A model generated the notes under the pieces. The model saw only the letters and a list, made by a program, of their open reading frames with translations, did not search any database and was not told where the DNA came from. DNA of 64,000 bases from Erigeron canadensis (lineage: Eukaryota > Streptophyta > Magnoliopsida > Asterales > Asteraceae): the NCBI RefSeq assembly GCF_010389155.1, contig NC_057764.1, positions 18,972,001 to 19,036,000 on the forward strand, in the 5' to 3' direction. The translations under genes were made by a program, and so were the position numbers. How positions within the stretch are numbered: the stretch's first letter is position 1; each line of letters starts with the position of its first letter. This document shows, in pieces, positions 1 through 12,106 of the stretch.

Positions 1-59
1 TTTGGACTAATATCAATGGTTTCACACCCATCTTTTGTATTCCAATTGACTCATATAGT

Positions 60-1708
60 TTTTAATTGTTGGTTTTATTCTTTTACTTATTTTTAGCTTA
101 ATTTTCGAAATATATATACCTAATGAATTTATGAAGAAAAGAGTTTATATATCGAGACAATGTTATGACTCTTAGGGGGTGTTTGGTTTGCAGAATTTCA
201 AGGAATTCGATGGAATTGGAATCTGAATTCCATTTCATATCCTGTTTGGTTAACATAATGGAATTCAGATTCCATTCCATATCCTGTTTGGTTCGTATGG
301 AATTGGAATTGGATTCCTTCAAATTCCATCATATGATGGAATTCAAGATTCCTTCATATTTTTGATGGAAAGTTTGAAATTCCAATGGAATTCAAGTTTT
401 GATAAAACTTAATCTTTTATAAATTTTTTTATTATCATTATTTTTACTTTTAATATTATTGTTAATAATTACTTCATATTAGTTAAAAATTGTTTAAAAC
501 TTTATAAAAAGTTATTAATATTTATAAAGTTTATTACTACTTATTAAAATCATTTTTTATATAAAAATCTAATTTTAGCTTGTAATGTTTAATATTATTC
601 AATAAAAAATGTTATTTTATAAAAAATATTAATAATATTTATATAAATTTTTAAAATATTATTTTATAAAAATATAAATAATATTTATAGAAGTATTTAT
701 AAATTATAATTTTATTGTATAAAAATATTTATTTTTTATAAAAAATTTTACTATTTAATAAAAAAATTCTTATTAAAAAACTAACTTAGTTTATAAAATT
801 TAAGTTATTTTATAAAATATTTTATTTTATAAAAAATAATAATATTTTATATAAGTTTTATATTTTGTAAAAAGCATTAATATTACAAATTATAAAATAT
901 GTATTCCAATTTTTTTAATTATTATTTTTATAAAATAATATTATGAATTCCATTCAATTACACTCAACTAAACGCACAAAATTATAATTCAATCAAATTC
1001 AATTCCATCAGATTCCAATCCATTCAGATTTCAATTCCATCAAATTCCAATTCCTTTAACAAATTCCAATTCTTTCAAAAACATTCTGCGAACCAAACGG
1101 CCCCTTAATGATAATTAATCTTCATGGAATGGAATGTCGATATCACTTAGGTGTAAAATAATATTCGAGGTCGGAGTTCAAAACAAAATGTGATGATACA
1201 ATATTATTACAACGTTTTCAAATAATCTTGGAGGTTAGAACTGAGGGTCGACAGCAAATATTTGATGCTTTTCCAATTATACAATGGTTGGAGCTAGGGA
1301 TAAAATGTGGTGAATCATCACTTTGCAACAATTAAATAATGTTTTAGATTTTTAATTATCTTTAATATAGAAATGAAAAATTCCTAATCGAAGACTATTA
1401 TGTCAAGACTAAGATACATGTGGTTTTATAGTTTTTATTATTTTTCTATGCACCAAATAATCTCAAATTATCCTCATGCTGAAAATCGAACTCCCCCCGT
1501 TTAGACGCCTTTACCAACTATAAGCACACGTTGGGGCCTATGATTCAACGAACTCGGTTTAGAGTTTAAAATCGTTTATATACCGCATTGTTATGAAAAA
1601 ACCGGCCAAAAAGTCTTTAATATATGCAGTTATACATATTCCACAACTCTAAATGCTCAAAGGTTTTATCAAATGACAACCTAAAATCGAATGTCTTTGT
1701 ATGATGTA
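60..1708. repeat. Duplicated non-coding segment, copy 1 (interrupted)
   Basis: The sequence flanking the MITE at 175-1104 (about 60-174 and 1105-1460) is clearly similar, base by base, to 36460-36940, including the stretch reading GGAATGTCGATATCACTTAGG. The similarity resumes at about 1680-1708 and continues past the LTR element at 9393-9415, matching 36985-37025. No coding capacity is apparent. About 180 bp at 1490-1670 has no counterpart in copy 2, so it is either an insertion here or a deletion there. The nature of the duplicated unit (old segmental duplication or unclassified repeat) is not known. Confidence 0.8.
175..1104. mobile_element. PIF/Harbinger-type MITE, 930 bp
   Basis: The terminal inverted repeats read GGGGGTGTTTGGTTTGCAGA at the left and, on the complement, GGGGCCGTTTGGTTCGCAGA at the right. 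They extend inward as runs of GGAATT-type sequence. A 3-bp direct repeat TTA flanks the element (172-174 and 1105-1107), as expected for PIF/Harbinger transposition. The interior is very AT-rich, with no transposase, so it is non-autonomous. The homologous segment at 36562 carries a single TTA and no insertion, which supports the borders. Small ORFs inside (98-365) are TIR sequence, not genes. Confidence 0.88.
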
Positions 1709-2384
1709 TGTTAGAATATAAGCATATAAACATACATAATCACGAATAAGCGTAACGGAAAAAATCGAAACAAATATGTAATCAAATTAATTAACAAAGA
1801 ATAGAATTGAGTTGTGTACCTTATGCAAAGCTCTAATAAAAGTAATAATAATAAGATTATTATTAATGCTTAGGGTTTAAAGCAAAACCCCTCTACAATC
1901 ACACACTAGACACTAACCGAACAACCCTTTGTTCAAACCCTTAACTTGAAGTCGAAATCCCCTTAAGGAAAAGAGATTTCGGCTACTTCAAAGAAAAAGG
2001 GAGAAAAGGGAGAGAAAACTTATGTGAAAAGTGTGTGAAAAACCTTAGGCTTAACCCTTTATTTATAGGACATAATTAGGGTTAACCTTGCTTGGAAAAT
2101 AAGCTAGATTAAGGCTTAAAAAGCCTAACCCAAACCGTCCCCCCCTTTAGTTTTAGGGCCCAAATCCATTTTCCAATTTTCACATTTTAATCCTCCTCTT
2201 TAATTAATTAAATCCAATTAATCTTTTAATTATGTTTAATTAATCATTTCGTTATCAAACTAATCAATATATTACTTTAATATATCAATTAATATTATCG
2301 AGTTACCGTGTCATTTCGTGTGACCCCGTAGGCTTAAATTATTCTCGGACATGCGATTTATAATAAAATGATCACACTCCAACA
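1709..2384 (-). repeat. Left LTR (3' LTR of the minus-strand Copia element)
   Basis: This 676-bp LTR starts TGTTAGAATA and ends CACTCCAACA on the plus strand, and is repeated at 8719-9392. On the coding (minus) strand a TATA-like CCTATAAATAAA lies near 2056-2068 and could be the promoter. The adjoining inner sequence (2385-2400) is not a convincing polypurine tract. Confidence 0.93.
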
Positions 2385-3243
2385 GCTCTTACTTGAGCAT
2401 GTTATTATAAAGGCAATAACATTGGTTGGCGTCTAGCAACACTCCAATGCTCCCGGAAATATTTAAGAATAGATTCTTAAATTGCCAAGTTGAAATGATT
2501 TAGTCTTTAATATCCCATTGTTCAGATACCCTTGTTAATTATGAATATGGATCAATGTCATTTCATAATTTAACAATTATGTTTCTCATTTCTACAATTA
2601 ATTAAGATTACCAAATTAGTCAAGACAACTTCTTGAGTTCATTTGGGTGTGGCCACACAAACATCTTCAATTAATTAATGAGGGCGCCAAATGGTATCAT
2701 ACTTCACTTGCAAATTGAAAGAACAAATCCTGTATTGACTACAAGTGTCTGGCCATGTCGTTTCTCAACATTTTTGAAAATAACCTTTTATTACTACCTT
2801 GTTCAGGACAGTTAGGAACTATATCAAGAAATGCAATCCACACATGCATAACTCACTTGTATCTCAAGTCAAAGGATAAATAAAGTAACCATTTCAAGAA
2901 TTTCATTTAATGACGTCGATCCATAAAATGATAATTCGTCTGGTGGGGTAAGTTTTTGAATATCATCTGAGTTTGGTATGATCAACTATCTTCAAAATAT
3001 TCCCTTAAATATTTTCACCAATCTCTCACAATTGTCTTACTTTAATTATATTCCCATATAATTAATCGACAATAGACGTTTAGAATATTCAACTAATATT
3101 CATGGATTTAAATATGCAAATATAGGACACAATTATTATAAAAATGAAACCACTTATACCGCGTATAAAAATTAATTTATGAAAATAACAATTGTTTAAC
3201 ATCCCATTATCCAAATACCAATCACAGATTTACATGATATAAC

Positions 3244-4082
3244 TTAGCAATAACCTATGCCCACAGCATACTTATTGACCTTTCCTTTTAACAATGCCTT
3301 TGTAAAAGGATTCGTTAAGTTATAATCTGTGTGAACTTTGAGTAATTTGATTTCACGCAATTCGCTTTGCTCACGAATGTAGTGATATCTTCTCAGGTAA
3401 TGTCTGACACCTTTCTGAACCCCAGGCTCATTGGCAATGATAATTGCTCCCAAATTATCACAGTATAAATCCATAGGTGTGTTATTTGAGGATTATCATA
3501 TTAAAATCCAAAAATAAACTTTCTAATCCAGACAACCTTCATGTCGTCTTCTCTGAGATGGCAATATACTCAGATTCTGTTACATACATAGCAACTGTGG
3601 TTTTCTATTAGCTCATAGCATTCCACCGTGTCTTCATTTAAAGTGAAGACGTATCCCGACTGATATTCTTGATTCATCTTCATCAGTCATGAAATCTAAC
3701 ATCACAAATTCTATTACCATTTGAATTTTGATCAGTATTTCAACCATACACCAAGAATAATTCTTTAGTAGCCCGCATGTACTTAAGAATACTTTTCACA
3801 GCAGTTTACTGATCCACTCCGGGATTTTGCTGATATCGGCTAACAATATTTTGAGCGAAACACAACTTCAGATCTAGTGCATCTTACCGCATACATGATA
3901 GATCCCACAACTGAAGCATAAGGAACTCTTTGCACACGTTCCACCTTTTCAGGTGTAGAAGCACCATTCTTGTTGGATAAATTAAGTCCTTCTTGCATAG
4001 GCAAGTTCCCGCGCTTAGAATTTTCCATCTTGAATCTCTTCAAGATCTTATCTATATACGCACTTTGACTTAATCCGATCAA
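3244..4082 (-). pseudogene. Copia RNase H and RT C-terminal remnant
   Basis: Two minus-strand fragments are seen. 3840-4082 carries the region following RT, with MIGLSQSAYIDKILKRF and a later GSIMYAVRCTR stretch, typical of the Copia RT-RNase H junction. 3244-3474 carries the distal RNase H with a DN-x-GAI motif and an H-x5-D-x-x-T/F-TKAL tail. Between them (3475-3839) the frame is broken. Together with 4079-4855 this is the end of the Copia polyprotein. Confidence 0.85.
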
Positions 4083-4855
4083 CCTTTTACTTCTATCTTT
4101 ATATTGATTCCAAGTATGAATGCTGCTTCACCCAAGTCTTTCATAGCGAAACACTTTCCAAGATAAGATTTAATGTCTTTCAACATTGGAATGTAATTTC
4201 CTATTATTAATATGTCATCGACATAAAAGACAAGGAAAGTAACATTACTCCCACTAGCTTTGCGATATACACATGGCTCATCAAGATTCTGAACAAAATC
4301 AAACTTTTTGATCTCTTCATCAAACCTTTTATTCCAATTCCTTGATGCTTGCTTTAGTCCATAAATGGACCTTTTAAGCTTGCATACTTCGTTGGGATAT
4401 TTGGGATCGACAAAAGCTTCTGGTTGTACCATATAGACTTCTTCGTCTAGAAAACCATTCAAGAAGGCGGTTTTGACATCCATTTTCCATATCTCAAAGT
4501 CATAGTACGCTGCTATGGCTAAGATGATCCTAATAGCTCTAATGTCCGCAACCGGAGAAAAGGTTTCCTCATAATCAACTCCAAAAAGTTGAGTATAACC
4601 TTTCGTCACAAGACGAGCTTTGTAAGTGTGTACATTTCCATCCATGTCGGTCTTCTTCTTGAAGATCCATGTGCACCCAACAGTTCTACCATTTGGTGGA
4701 AGATAAACCAAGCTCCAGACTTGATTATCTTTCATGGATTTCATTCCCACATCTGCAGCTTCAAGCCATTTGTCAGATTCCGGATCTGATAATGCAACAT
4801 TGAAATTAGGAGGTTCATTCAAATCTCCTAATACGTGTTCTTCAGATTTAATCAT
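4079..4855 (-). pseudogene. Copia reverse transcriptase remnant
   Basis: A 258-residue open stretch covers most of a Copia-type RT. It shows TWIFKKKTD, KARLVTKGY, FSPVADIRAIRIILAIAA, the KMDVKTAFLNG block, IYGLKQASRNW and the catalytic YVDDILIIG. This is the best-preserved part of the element. It overlaps the next fragment by 4 bp in another frame, so a small indel separates them. There is no intact polyprotein around it. Confidence 0.93.
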
Positions 4856-5080
4856 AAGATTTAACCTTTCACGAGCATGTATTGTCCTTGAGGACCTACA
4901 AATTGGAATCGCTTTATCTTCAACTTGTAGTTTACCTAGAGATTCATCTCTTTGAACATCCCCCCCCCCCCAAGTTGAAGATTGCTAGTACTTACAGAAG
5001 TTGACACATCTTTTTGAGTTTCATCAAGTTCAACAATCCTCCCACTGTCCTCTTGAGATATGAGTTTCTTTTCAAGGAAC

Positions 5081-5720
5081 TCAGCAAATCAAAAATACTT
5101 TGACAGTGTTTCTGGTAGGAAAGTAGAAGTAGTAACCCATTGTTTCCTTTGGGTGTCCTACTAAGATGCACTTGACAGATCTGGATTCAAGTTTGTCATG
5201 CGTGTCTCGTTTCACGAGTGCCTCACATCCCCAGACCTTTAAGTAAGACAACTTAGGAACATTTCCATGCCACAATTTATGCGGTGTCTTGTCAACCTTC
5301 TTGGTTGGAACCATATTGAGAATGCATGCAGCAATCTCTAGAGCATAATCCCAAAATGAAATAGGAGAGTCTTAAGGTTCATCATTTATCTTACCATGTT
5401 CAACAAGGTTCGATTTCTCCTTTCACATATACCCTTATATAGGAGTAAGCTCTTGGATAAATCCACAAGCTTTTAGATGATCCTTAAACTTTTGGCTTAA
5501 GCATTTTCCACCTCTATCCTAACGAAAAATCTCGATGGTTTTACCGAGTTGATTTCCTATTTCATTTTTAAATACTTTGAATGTTTTGAAGACTTCATGT
5601 TTATGTTTAAGCAATTAAACATAATCATAATGACTGAAATCATTCATAAAAATGATGAAGTAGCTAGCATTTCTTTGACACATGCCTAAATGGGCTACAT
5701 ACACCCGAATGTATTAGTCC
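5081..5720 (-). pseudogene. Copia integrase remnant
   Basis: 5081-5314 (minus) encodes the C-terminal part of a Copia integrase: TPHKLWHG, YLKVWGCEALVK and KCILVGHPKETMGYYFYF. Upstream, broken frames near 5330-5700 still resemble integrase core sequence. The end of the gag-pre-integrase domain, EKAKELLGLIHSGVC, is near 5680-5730. Several frameshifts and at least one internal deletion leave no complete catalytic triad that I can trace. Confidence 0.8.
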
Positions 5721-5779
5721 AAGTAATTCCTTAGCCTTCTCCGGTTTTATGCGAAAAAGGTATTCTTGCCATCTTGTCA

Positions 5780-6190
5780 AAAACACAAGGCATGCATTTT
5801 TCAAATGATTCATCATTTGATTTAATGATCTCTTGTCAAATGATTCATCATTTGATTGTAAGATCCCTTCAATTTGAAGTATGCATTTCTTGCTAATGAC
5901 AACACATTTATCGATCAAATGATTCATCATTTGATTGTAAATCATTTGATTGTAAGACTTCTTCACTTAGAAAACTTTCAACGCGTTTCTTGTTAACGAC
6001 CATTCCAAAAAAAAATACGCACATTTTATCAAATGATTCATCATTTGATTGCAAGATCTCTTCATACCGAAGATTTCCAATGCGTTTCTTGCTAACGATA
6101 ATGTCAAAAACATGCATTTATCAAATGATTCATCATTTGATTGTAAGACACCTTCCCTTTGAGGTTTTTAAATGCCTTTCTTGACAAAAT
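5780..6190 (-). repeat. Tandem repeat of a gag-pre-integrase coding segment
   Basis: Five copies of the 20-bp palindrome TCAAATGATTCATCATTTGA occur at 5801, 5836, 5915, 6029 and 6121, embedded in longer repeats of roughly 80-110 bp. On the coding strand the units read as variants of SKKRIxNLxxEEILQSNDESFDK, which resembles the gag-pre-integrase linker just before the integrase in Copia elements. So a short coding segment has been tandemly amplified inside the element, and the copies are diverged. Confidence 0.8.
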
Positions 6191-6299
6191 TAAACAAGAT
6201 GACAATGTCAAAGATGGTTAGAGTCCAAGTTAAACTTGACTTTTTTGCTATTGAATTATTATTTGTATAACAACATATATAATTCAATTGTGAAGATAC

Positions 6300-7045
6300 T
6301 TGAAGCACTGGCCGAACCAGCTTGCTTCTTCTTCGCATTCAACTCAGCTAGATACTTTAGCCATATGCTCTTTTTTTCCAAATAGGGTCTTTTAAGGTTT
6401 TGAGACTAACACAACTTGTTTTCTCTTACCAAAAATCTTGCCCTTAGCTTACAGTTGTTTTGCTTGCCGAACCTTTTCCCCCTTGATCATAAGAACTCGT
6501 GATGTAGCAGATTTCCTTGGAAGCTCTTTCTCATACTCAATTAACATGACATGAAGTTCATCTGTGGTTTTACTCATGCTATGCATATTATAATTGCGCA
6601 CAAACTCCTAAAAAATCCCCTTTTTAGGTTCATGCCAATAGTAACAGGCAGATGATAAGCATAGTTCAACCTTTTCCAATTGCTCATGAGTACCTTTTCA
6701 ACTAGAGTACATGAGGACTAACCGATGTTCCATGCTCGTGTCGCAAGTCATGAAATTGATCAACTTGAGCTCGTTAATCATATCACGAGGAAAATAATTT
6801 TCAAATTGATTTCGAAGGTCGGCATTCATGCTTTCCAACATCAAACAAGCAACCTCATTGTGTCTATCGTACCGAGCATTGTATGCAGCCAACTTTCAAG
6901 TTGAAGCGTTCGCTCCCGGAACAACGGTGTCTACTCATCAATGACTTGAAACCAGTCATTGAAGTTTGGTTCCAGAAAGTCTTTCCTTTCTAACATCGAC
7001 CTGAAAGCCGATTTGTATGTTTTGAGAAGGATTTCTTGTTGCCAT
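6300..7045 (-). pseudogene. Copia gag remnant without zinc knuckle
   Basis: The minus strand starts with a gag-like ATG at 7045 (MATRNPSQN). A frame-broken Copia gag follows: 6698-6892 reads AAYNARYDRHNEVACLML and ESMNADLRNQFENYFPRDM, both typical of the UBN2/gag core. Downstream, RNYNMHSMSKTTDELHVML matches the gag C-terminal half. No CCHC zinc knuckle is found before the protease-proximal IFTIELY at about 6280-6310. The zinc knuckle and protease seem to be deleted. Confidence 0.82.
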
Positions 7046-8701
7046 CTTCAAAACAGACAAAAGTTCAATTATCAGTATTTTCGATAATTAATCCTTAAGA
7101 AATGTAATTTACACTTGTTAATTTCATTTAACAAATTACTTTCTCTAAGGCTAGGATCCAACTTGACATACAATCATTTCATTAGTTGATCTGCTAGAAA
7201 TGACGGTATTCAAAAGGTAATCGAGAATTAATAATTGCATTCATGCAACTCCTAGAATTATGGGACTTACAACAACACTGTAAAGGAGTATTAAGTGTTT
7301 TGTAAACATGTTTTGTCTCATCTTATGCCACGGGTTAAGGTCTCACCTCTTAACTCGTTTTAAGTCGCCCAATTAAGAACATGTAAATAGTCCACCGTTG
7401 TCTCACAACGAGTGGTAATCTACCTTGAAGAGATACAATTCACCTACGTCTCACGTAGAGCAAAAAGCACTGACAAGTGTTCTTAGCAAAGTGGGTGGCA
7501 TTGACTTAACTTTAAATGGGTAATGCATTTGATGTGAATCAAAAGTTTACGTTTGAAGACTCATGCATAATCTTCGAAACATAATATTTAATAAAATCAT
7601 TTGTGTATAGTCTTACAACACAAGAGAGCTAAGTAGCTCCATTTGAATGCACAAAGAAGCGCAAGGGCAAAGGTTTGCGATGGACGCAATTAAAAACCCG
7701 CACTTTTAGAAGGCTAGCGCACTCCGGCTTATACCTCTCTTAGAGTTTGTTCAAATGGGTGAGCCGGTGTATCTCAAGATTGCAAGACTTCAATTTTATT
7801 AATGAAATCTCTATTTCGATAGTTCTTAGTCAAGTTTATTTTCAAAACCAATTTTTGCATCACCTTTATACAACTTATAAACAATACAAAAATTAATAAA
7901 CTTTACTAATTCCGAACTACTTAATCAAGCAACAAGTTAAGATGGGCCACCTAAACATGGTCACTATGGTTCATGCATATGTTTAAACCCGTCTCCCTCT
8001 TCCGAAGAAGAGGATCACATGCATCAAGTTACCTTGATTGCGTAAGCCTTTAAACAAAATAACTAACACTTAGCACATAAACACATAAAAACATGCTGAC
8101 TGGAAATTTCCAGTAGCTTCACGACTAGTTTAAGCCTGTTTCTGGTCTGATTCAGCTTTCATCCAGAACTACAAAGTTGTAGCCTTATGTGTTGGGCATC
8201 TACTGTCCAAAGCACGACCTCTAACTCATTACAGATTAAAAGATATGAATTTTTTAGTATACTGTCGCACATCAGGAAATTTACACGAAAAATTCACATT
8301 GTCACATAATTATCTAATAATCAACCCTAATTATTGGATCATCATGCTTTGCAAAATATATCTCTATATATCTAGTAAAATCACAATAAATTTTACATGA
8401 ATTTCTTGTGATTTTACTATTATTTAACAACTTTAAATAATCAAGATACACATAATCATGGAATTCATCACATAAATCATGTCAATTCACAATTCAAAAC
8501 TTGCTTGAGGGTTTCAATCTCCATTGAATTAGGTTAAAGTTTTAACTAAACAAAAAACCCTTTTTTTTATTTAATTAATAACCGAAATTTTAATTAATTA
8601 AAATAAGAAAACAACCTTTAATTATTTAACAATTAATTAAAATCAACCAACCCTTAAACCCCCCTTCAAGTTTTGATCTTTGTAATTAATAGATCACATA
8701 T

Positions 8702-8718
8702 GTGGCTCGTGATACCAC
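8702..8718 (-). other. Primer-binding site, initiator tRNA-Met type
   Basis: The minus-strand sequence next to the LTR end reads GTGGTATCACGAGCC. It is close to the TGGTATCAGAGC used by most plant Copia elements, complementary to the 3' end of initiator tRNA-Met. Its position fixes the element's orientation. Confidence 0.8.
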
Positions 8719-9392
8719 TGTTAGAATATAAGCATATAAACATACATAATCACGAGTAAGCGCAATGGAAGAAATCGAAACTGTAATCAAATTAATTAAC
8801 AAAAAATAGAATTGAGTTGTGTATTTTAGTGTACTTTATGCAAAGCTCCAATAAAGATAATAATAATAAGATTATTATTAATGCTTAGGGTTTAAAGCAA
8901 AACCCCTTTACGATTGCACACTAGACACCCCGAATAATGTATGCTAGTACCCCGATCACTAACCGAACAACCCTTTGTTCAAACCCTTAACTTGAAGTCG
9001 AAATAAGGAAAAGAGATTTCGGCCACTTCAAAGAAAAAGGGAGAGAAAACTTATGTGAAAAGTGTGTGAAAAACCTTAGGCTTAACCCTCTATTTATAAG
9101 ACATAATTAGGGTTAACCTTGCTTGAAAAATAAGCTAGATTAAGGCTTAAAAAGCCTAACCCAAACCATCCCCCCCCCCTTTAGTTTTAGGGCTCAAATC
9201 CATTTTCCAATTTTTCACATTTTAATCATCCTCTTTATTTATGTTTAATTAATCATTTCGTGATCAAACTAATCAATATATTACTTTAACATATCAATTA
9301 AATTATCGAGTTACCGTGTCATTTCGTGTGACCCCGTAGGCTTAAATTATTCTCGGACATGCGATTTATAATAAAATGATCACACTCCAACA
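8719..9392 (-). repeat. Right LTR (5' LTR of the minus-strand Copia element)
   Basis: This 674-bp LTR is the partner of 1709-2384. On the minus strand it is followed directly by the primer-binding site, so it is the promoter LTR of the element. It contains the sequence corresponding to the TATA-like site, here near 9090. Confidence 0.93.
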
Positions 9393-9412
9393 ATGTACGA
9401 GGTCGAAAAGAT

Positions 9413-9733
9413 TTGAATGCTAGTGTGTCAATGTTGAGTCTTGGATTCACTGACAAGACTTGCTCGTCAGTGAGTCATCAGCGGGTTATATGTTGCCCAA
9501 TTTATTGGTTAAGGCGGGAAGATTTCAAACCAGATGAAGACAAGAGTCACATGGTGGTTCTTCCAACTGTAATTTGCCTTGTATGGCAAAGGTACAGTTG
9601 GGACCAAAGCAATAGTTTTCTTTTTCATACCCGATTTGGAAGAGAAGACAAAGGCTCCTGCATGCAAGTACTTCGAGCCAATGGAATGTCGACAACCACC
9701 ATCAAGTCATTATTCAATTCTATATTTACCTAA
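9413..9733 (+). other. 106-codon ORF, probably not a gene
   Basis: An ATG-started open frame encodes 106 residues with no domain that I recognise. It lies just after the right border of the Copia insertion, in sequence continuing the duplicated segment, which elsewhere has no coding signal. It may be chance, or a remnant of an exon. The 2.3 kb after it contains no recognisable gene. Confidence 0.15.
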
Positions 9734-9739
9734 CACCCT

Positions 9740-10038
9740 TTCTCTCTCCTAAAATATCAACCAATCATTTGTTTTTTCTCTCCTCCATAAATCATTTATT
9801 CCTCTAATTCATTCAAAATCTTTTATTACCGTACATCGATAAATTATAAAAATTATATGGGTGTTCTTAAAATTTCATGCTCTTTCATTAGAGATGTCAT
9901 TCGATACACTTTCGACGAATTTTTTAATCCGAGGGCGGAGCCCGTACGGCTAAGGCATTTGGCTATCACACTCTATGACCTATCACCCCATCATCTCACC
10001 ACCGCAATGCGCGGATATTTGCCCTCGTAATAACTAGT
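9740..10038 (+). mobile_element. Possible Helitron 3' end
   Basis: The sequence ends ACCGCAATGCGCGGATATTTGCC and then CTCGTAATAACTAGT. A short hairpin (CCGC/GCGG) followed by CTAG-T is the hallmark of Helitron 3' termini. Here the hairpin is farther than usual from the CTAG, and an alternative end CTCG-T lies at about 10024-10028. The 5' end is not identified. Both borders are uncertain. Confidence 0.35.
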
Positions 10039-12106
10039 CACAAATTAGGCTATCTAAGTAAAATGCTTGAAAACCAACAACAAAGAGAATAGTCATTTCA
10101 GTGGATTACAAAATCTTTCATAATCACTTATCATATTCTTGTCTTTCTCCAACAATAAACATACACATTTTTAGACTTTGCAACTCCTATATAAGTAGTT
10201 AGTTATGCTTCTCCAAAGCCATGTGATGTGGTTGAACTTTTATCTAATTACTAATAAAAATAAACTTGATGGTACCAAGAGGTAAATCTATTTCTATCTA
10301 TTTCAAACATTTGTGGGATATGAGAGAAGGCCATTAAGTTGATTATTATAAAGTGATGTGATATATGTTAACAAACTCACAACCATTATTAGTATATATA
10401 TGAAAAGTATGAACATCAACCCGACCTCTCATGCATATATGTTTCTTTTGAAATATGACATGTATGATATATGAAAGTAGAATTTCCTCACGTTTCTCCA
10501 ACCTGACTAGTTAAGTTTGGAAGGATCTTCACCCTTTGATGAAAATCAAAGGCCAAGATTCAATAATACTTACGAGTGAAACATCAAGCATTTAATTATC
10601 AAAAAAGTTTCCATACGTCAGTTGTCGTCTTTTCTTTGAATTAAAAGTAAACACCACATAGTACCTTGTGAAAAGATTGATCATTATAAGATTGCCACCC
10701 TTCAACACTCGATATCTAAATATATCTAGTCACTTATCAGTTATCATCACCCTTCAACACCAGGTAGGCTATAGTTGGTTAGATTGTACAATATATAATG
10801 ACTGACTACCCTTGAAAGCGGAATCTCCTAAGTTATCTGGTTGTTGAACGATTAGCAACAAGTAGAGCCTTCCAAAACTAGTTTTAGTAGTATAATTTGC
10901 AAATTATAAGCTTATCATATCGTTGAAGGAAAATAAGTGAACGAATAATTTTTTTGATTTAATTATGCTTATAACTTGGAACCTAATCATATATACTCAC
11001 AAATATAAATATTTAAAATTTGAATTGAAGTTTGTCTGGCATTATGTTTTGTTGGGATTGACAATGTGAAAGCTTAATCCTAAGATCCATTTAAGGTTGC
11101 TATAAATCAAGTGATTGATAGATTTTGTCGCCCAAAGAAGGATTGCTTTGATCATTTCATGTGTATATTTAGAAAAGTGAACATCTTTCCTTTGCTTTGC
11201 TTTAGACAAGACTTCTGACATTTTTGTTTCATGAAGGTTTATACTCCACTGCTTTCCTTCCTACCAAGCAATGCTTGAAAAGGGAGAATAAAGGTACATT
11301 TTGGTTTCATACGTGTTTCAAACTTTGAAGCGATATTAATTGATTTAAACCATCGTGTTTGGTGTCTAATTAAAAGTAAGTTGTCTTGTCGACTGTCGAG
11401 GGTTTCTCACTATGTGTTTAATTAGCCTGAATGAATAGATGGGTTTGAGATTATCCTGGAAATCTTGAAAAAGGAAGAAACATTATACACATGATTAGAA
11501 AAGCTACTAGTGTAATTTGTGTAAACATCTTATTTCTTACAACCACATGGTCTTTTATGTATCTGCAAGAGCAAGAGTAATATAACGAGTTTTATATAAC
11601 TTAAGTTTGCATTGGGTGCATAACAAGAAGTTAAATTGATTTTAATGTTACTCAAACCATAAAGATTTCAATCAAATGGGTTCACATTAAGGTACATATA
11701 AACAATACACACTAAAAAACCCGTCAAGATTTATTAGGTTCTTATAAATAAGCTGTCACTGGCTTATCGTAGGTCTTTTCTCTAAAATCTGCTTAAAGAT
11801 ACAATACGACTATTCTTTAAAACCTTGAAAAGCCTTCTAACTACGGATAAAGATCAATTACATCAATAAGTATGATCAAATCCGTTTGTGTTTGTATATT
11901 AAAATTATAATAGAACGAGGTTAAAATAAAATTACTATTGCATCTCTAAGTCTATTGCCGGAGTTTACAAACCAAACAAGGCTTTGCTACATATGACCAA
12001 AATATAACACAGGTAATCATAACTCTTACCACATAGTTTATAGTTCACAGATATAAGTTAGAAGTCCCAAAGAAAGGGATATCAAGATTTCATCACATCT
12101 GTCGGC
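10039..12106. other. Gene-free stretch
   Basis: No open frame of note, no RNA gene, and no clear terminal repeats were found. The sequence is AT-rich, of mixed complexity, and ends at the 3' side of the CysRS gene. The polyadenylation region of that gene would lie just below 12107, but I could not fix a signal. Confidence 0.5.

Larger units (their letters stand above)
1709..9392 (-). mobile_element. Decayed Ty1/Copia LTR retrotransposon (minus strand)
   Basis: Two LTRs (1709-2384 and 8719-9392) begin TG and end CA. They are flanked by the 5-bp target duplication ATGTA (1704-1708 and 9393-9397). A primer-binding site beside the right LTR and the gag, integrase, RT and RNase H remnants all read on the minus strand. 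The LTRs differ by several indels: the right copy has about 30 bp extra near 8929-8960, and the left has about 30 bp extra near 2200-2230. This suggests an insertion that is not recent. The homologous segment at 37010-37014 shows one ATGTA and no insertion. Coding order (gag, integrase, RT, RNase H) identifies Copia. Many frame breaks make it non-functional. Confidence 0.95.

Noticed and set aside
98..365. Overlapping ORFs of 66-74 codons on both strands
   Set aside because: They are translations of the repetitive terminal region of the PIF-type MITE.
5780..6190. CRISPR-like array of palindromic repeats
   Set aside because: The spacers are repeats too, the unit translates as retrotransposon coding sequence, and the genome is plant nuclear.
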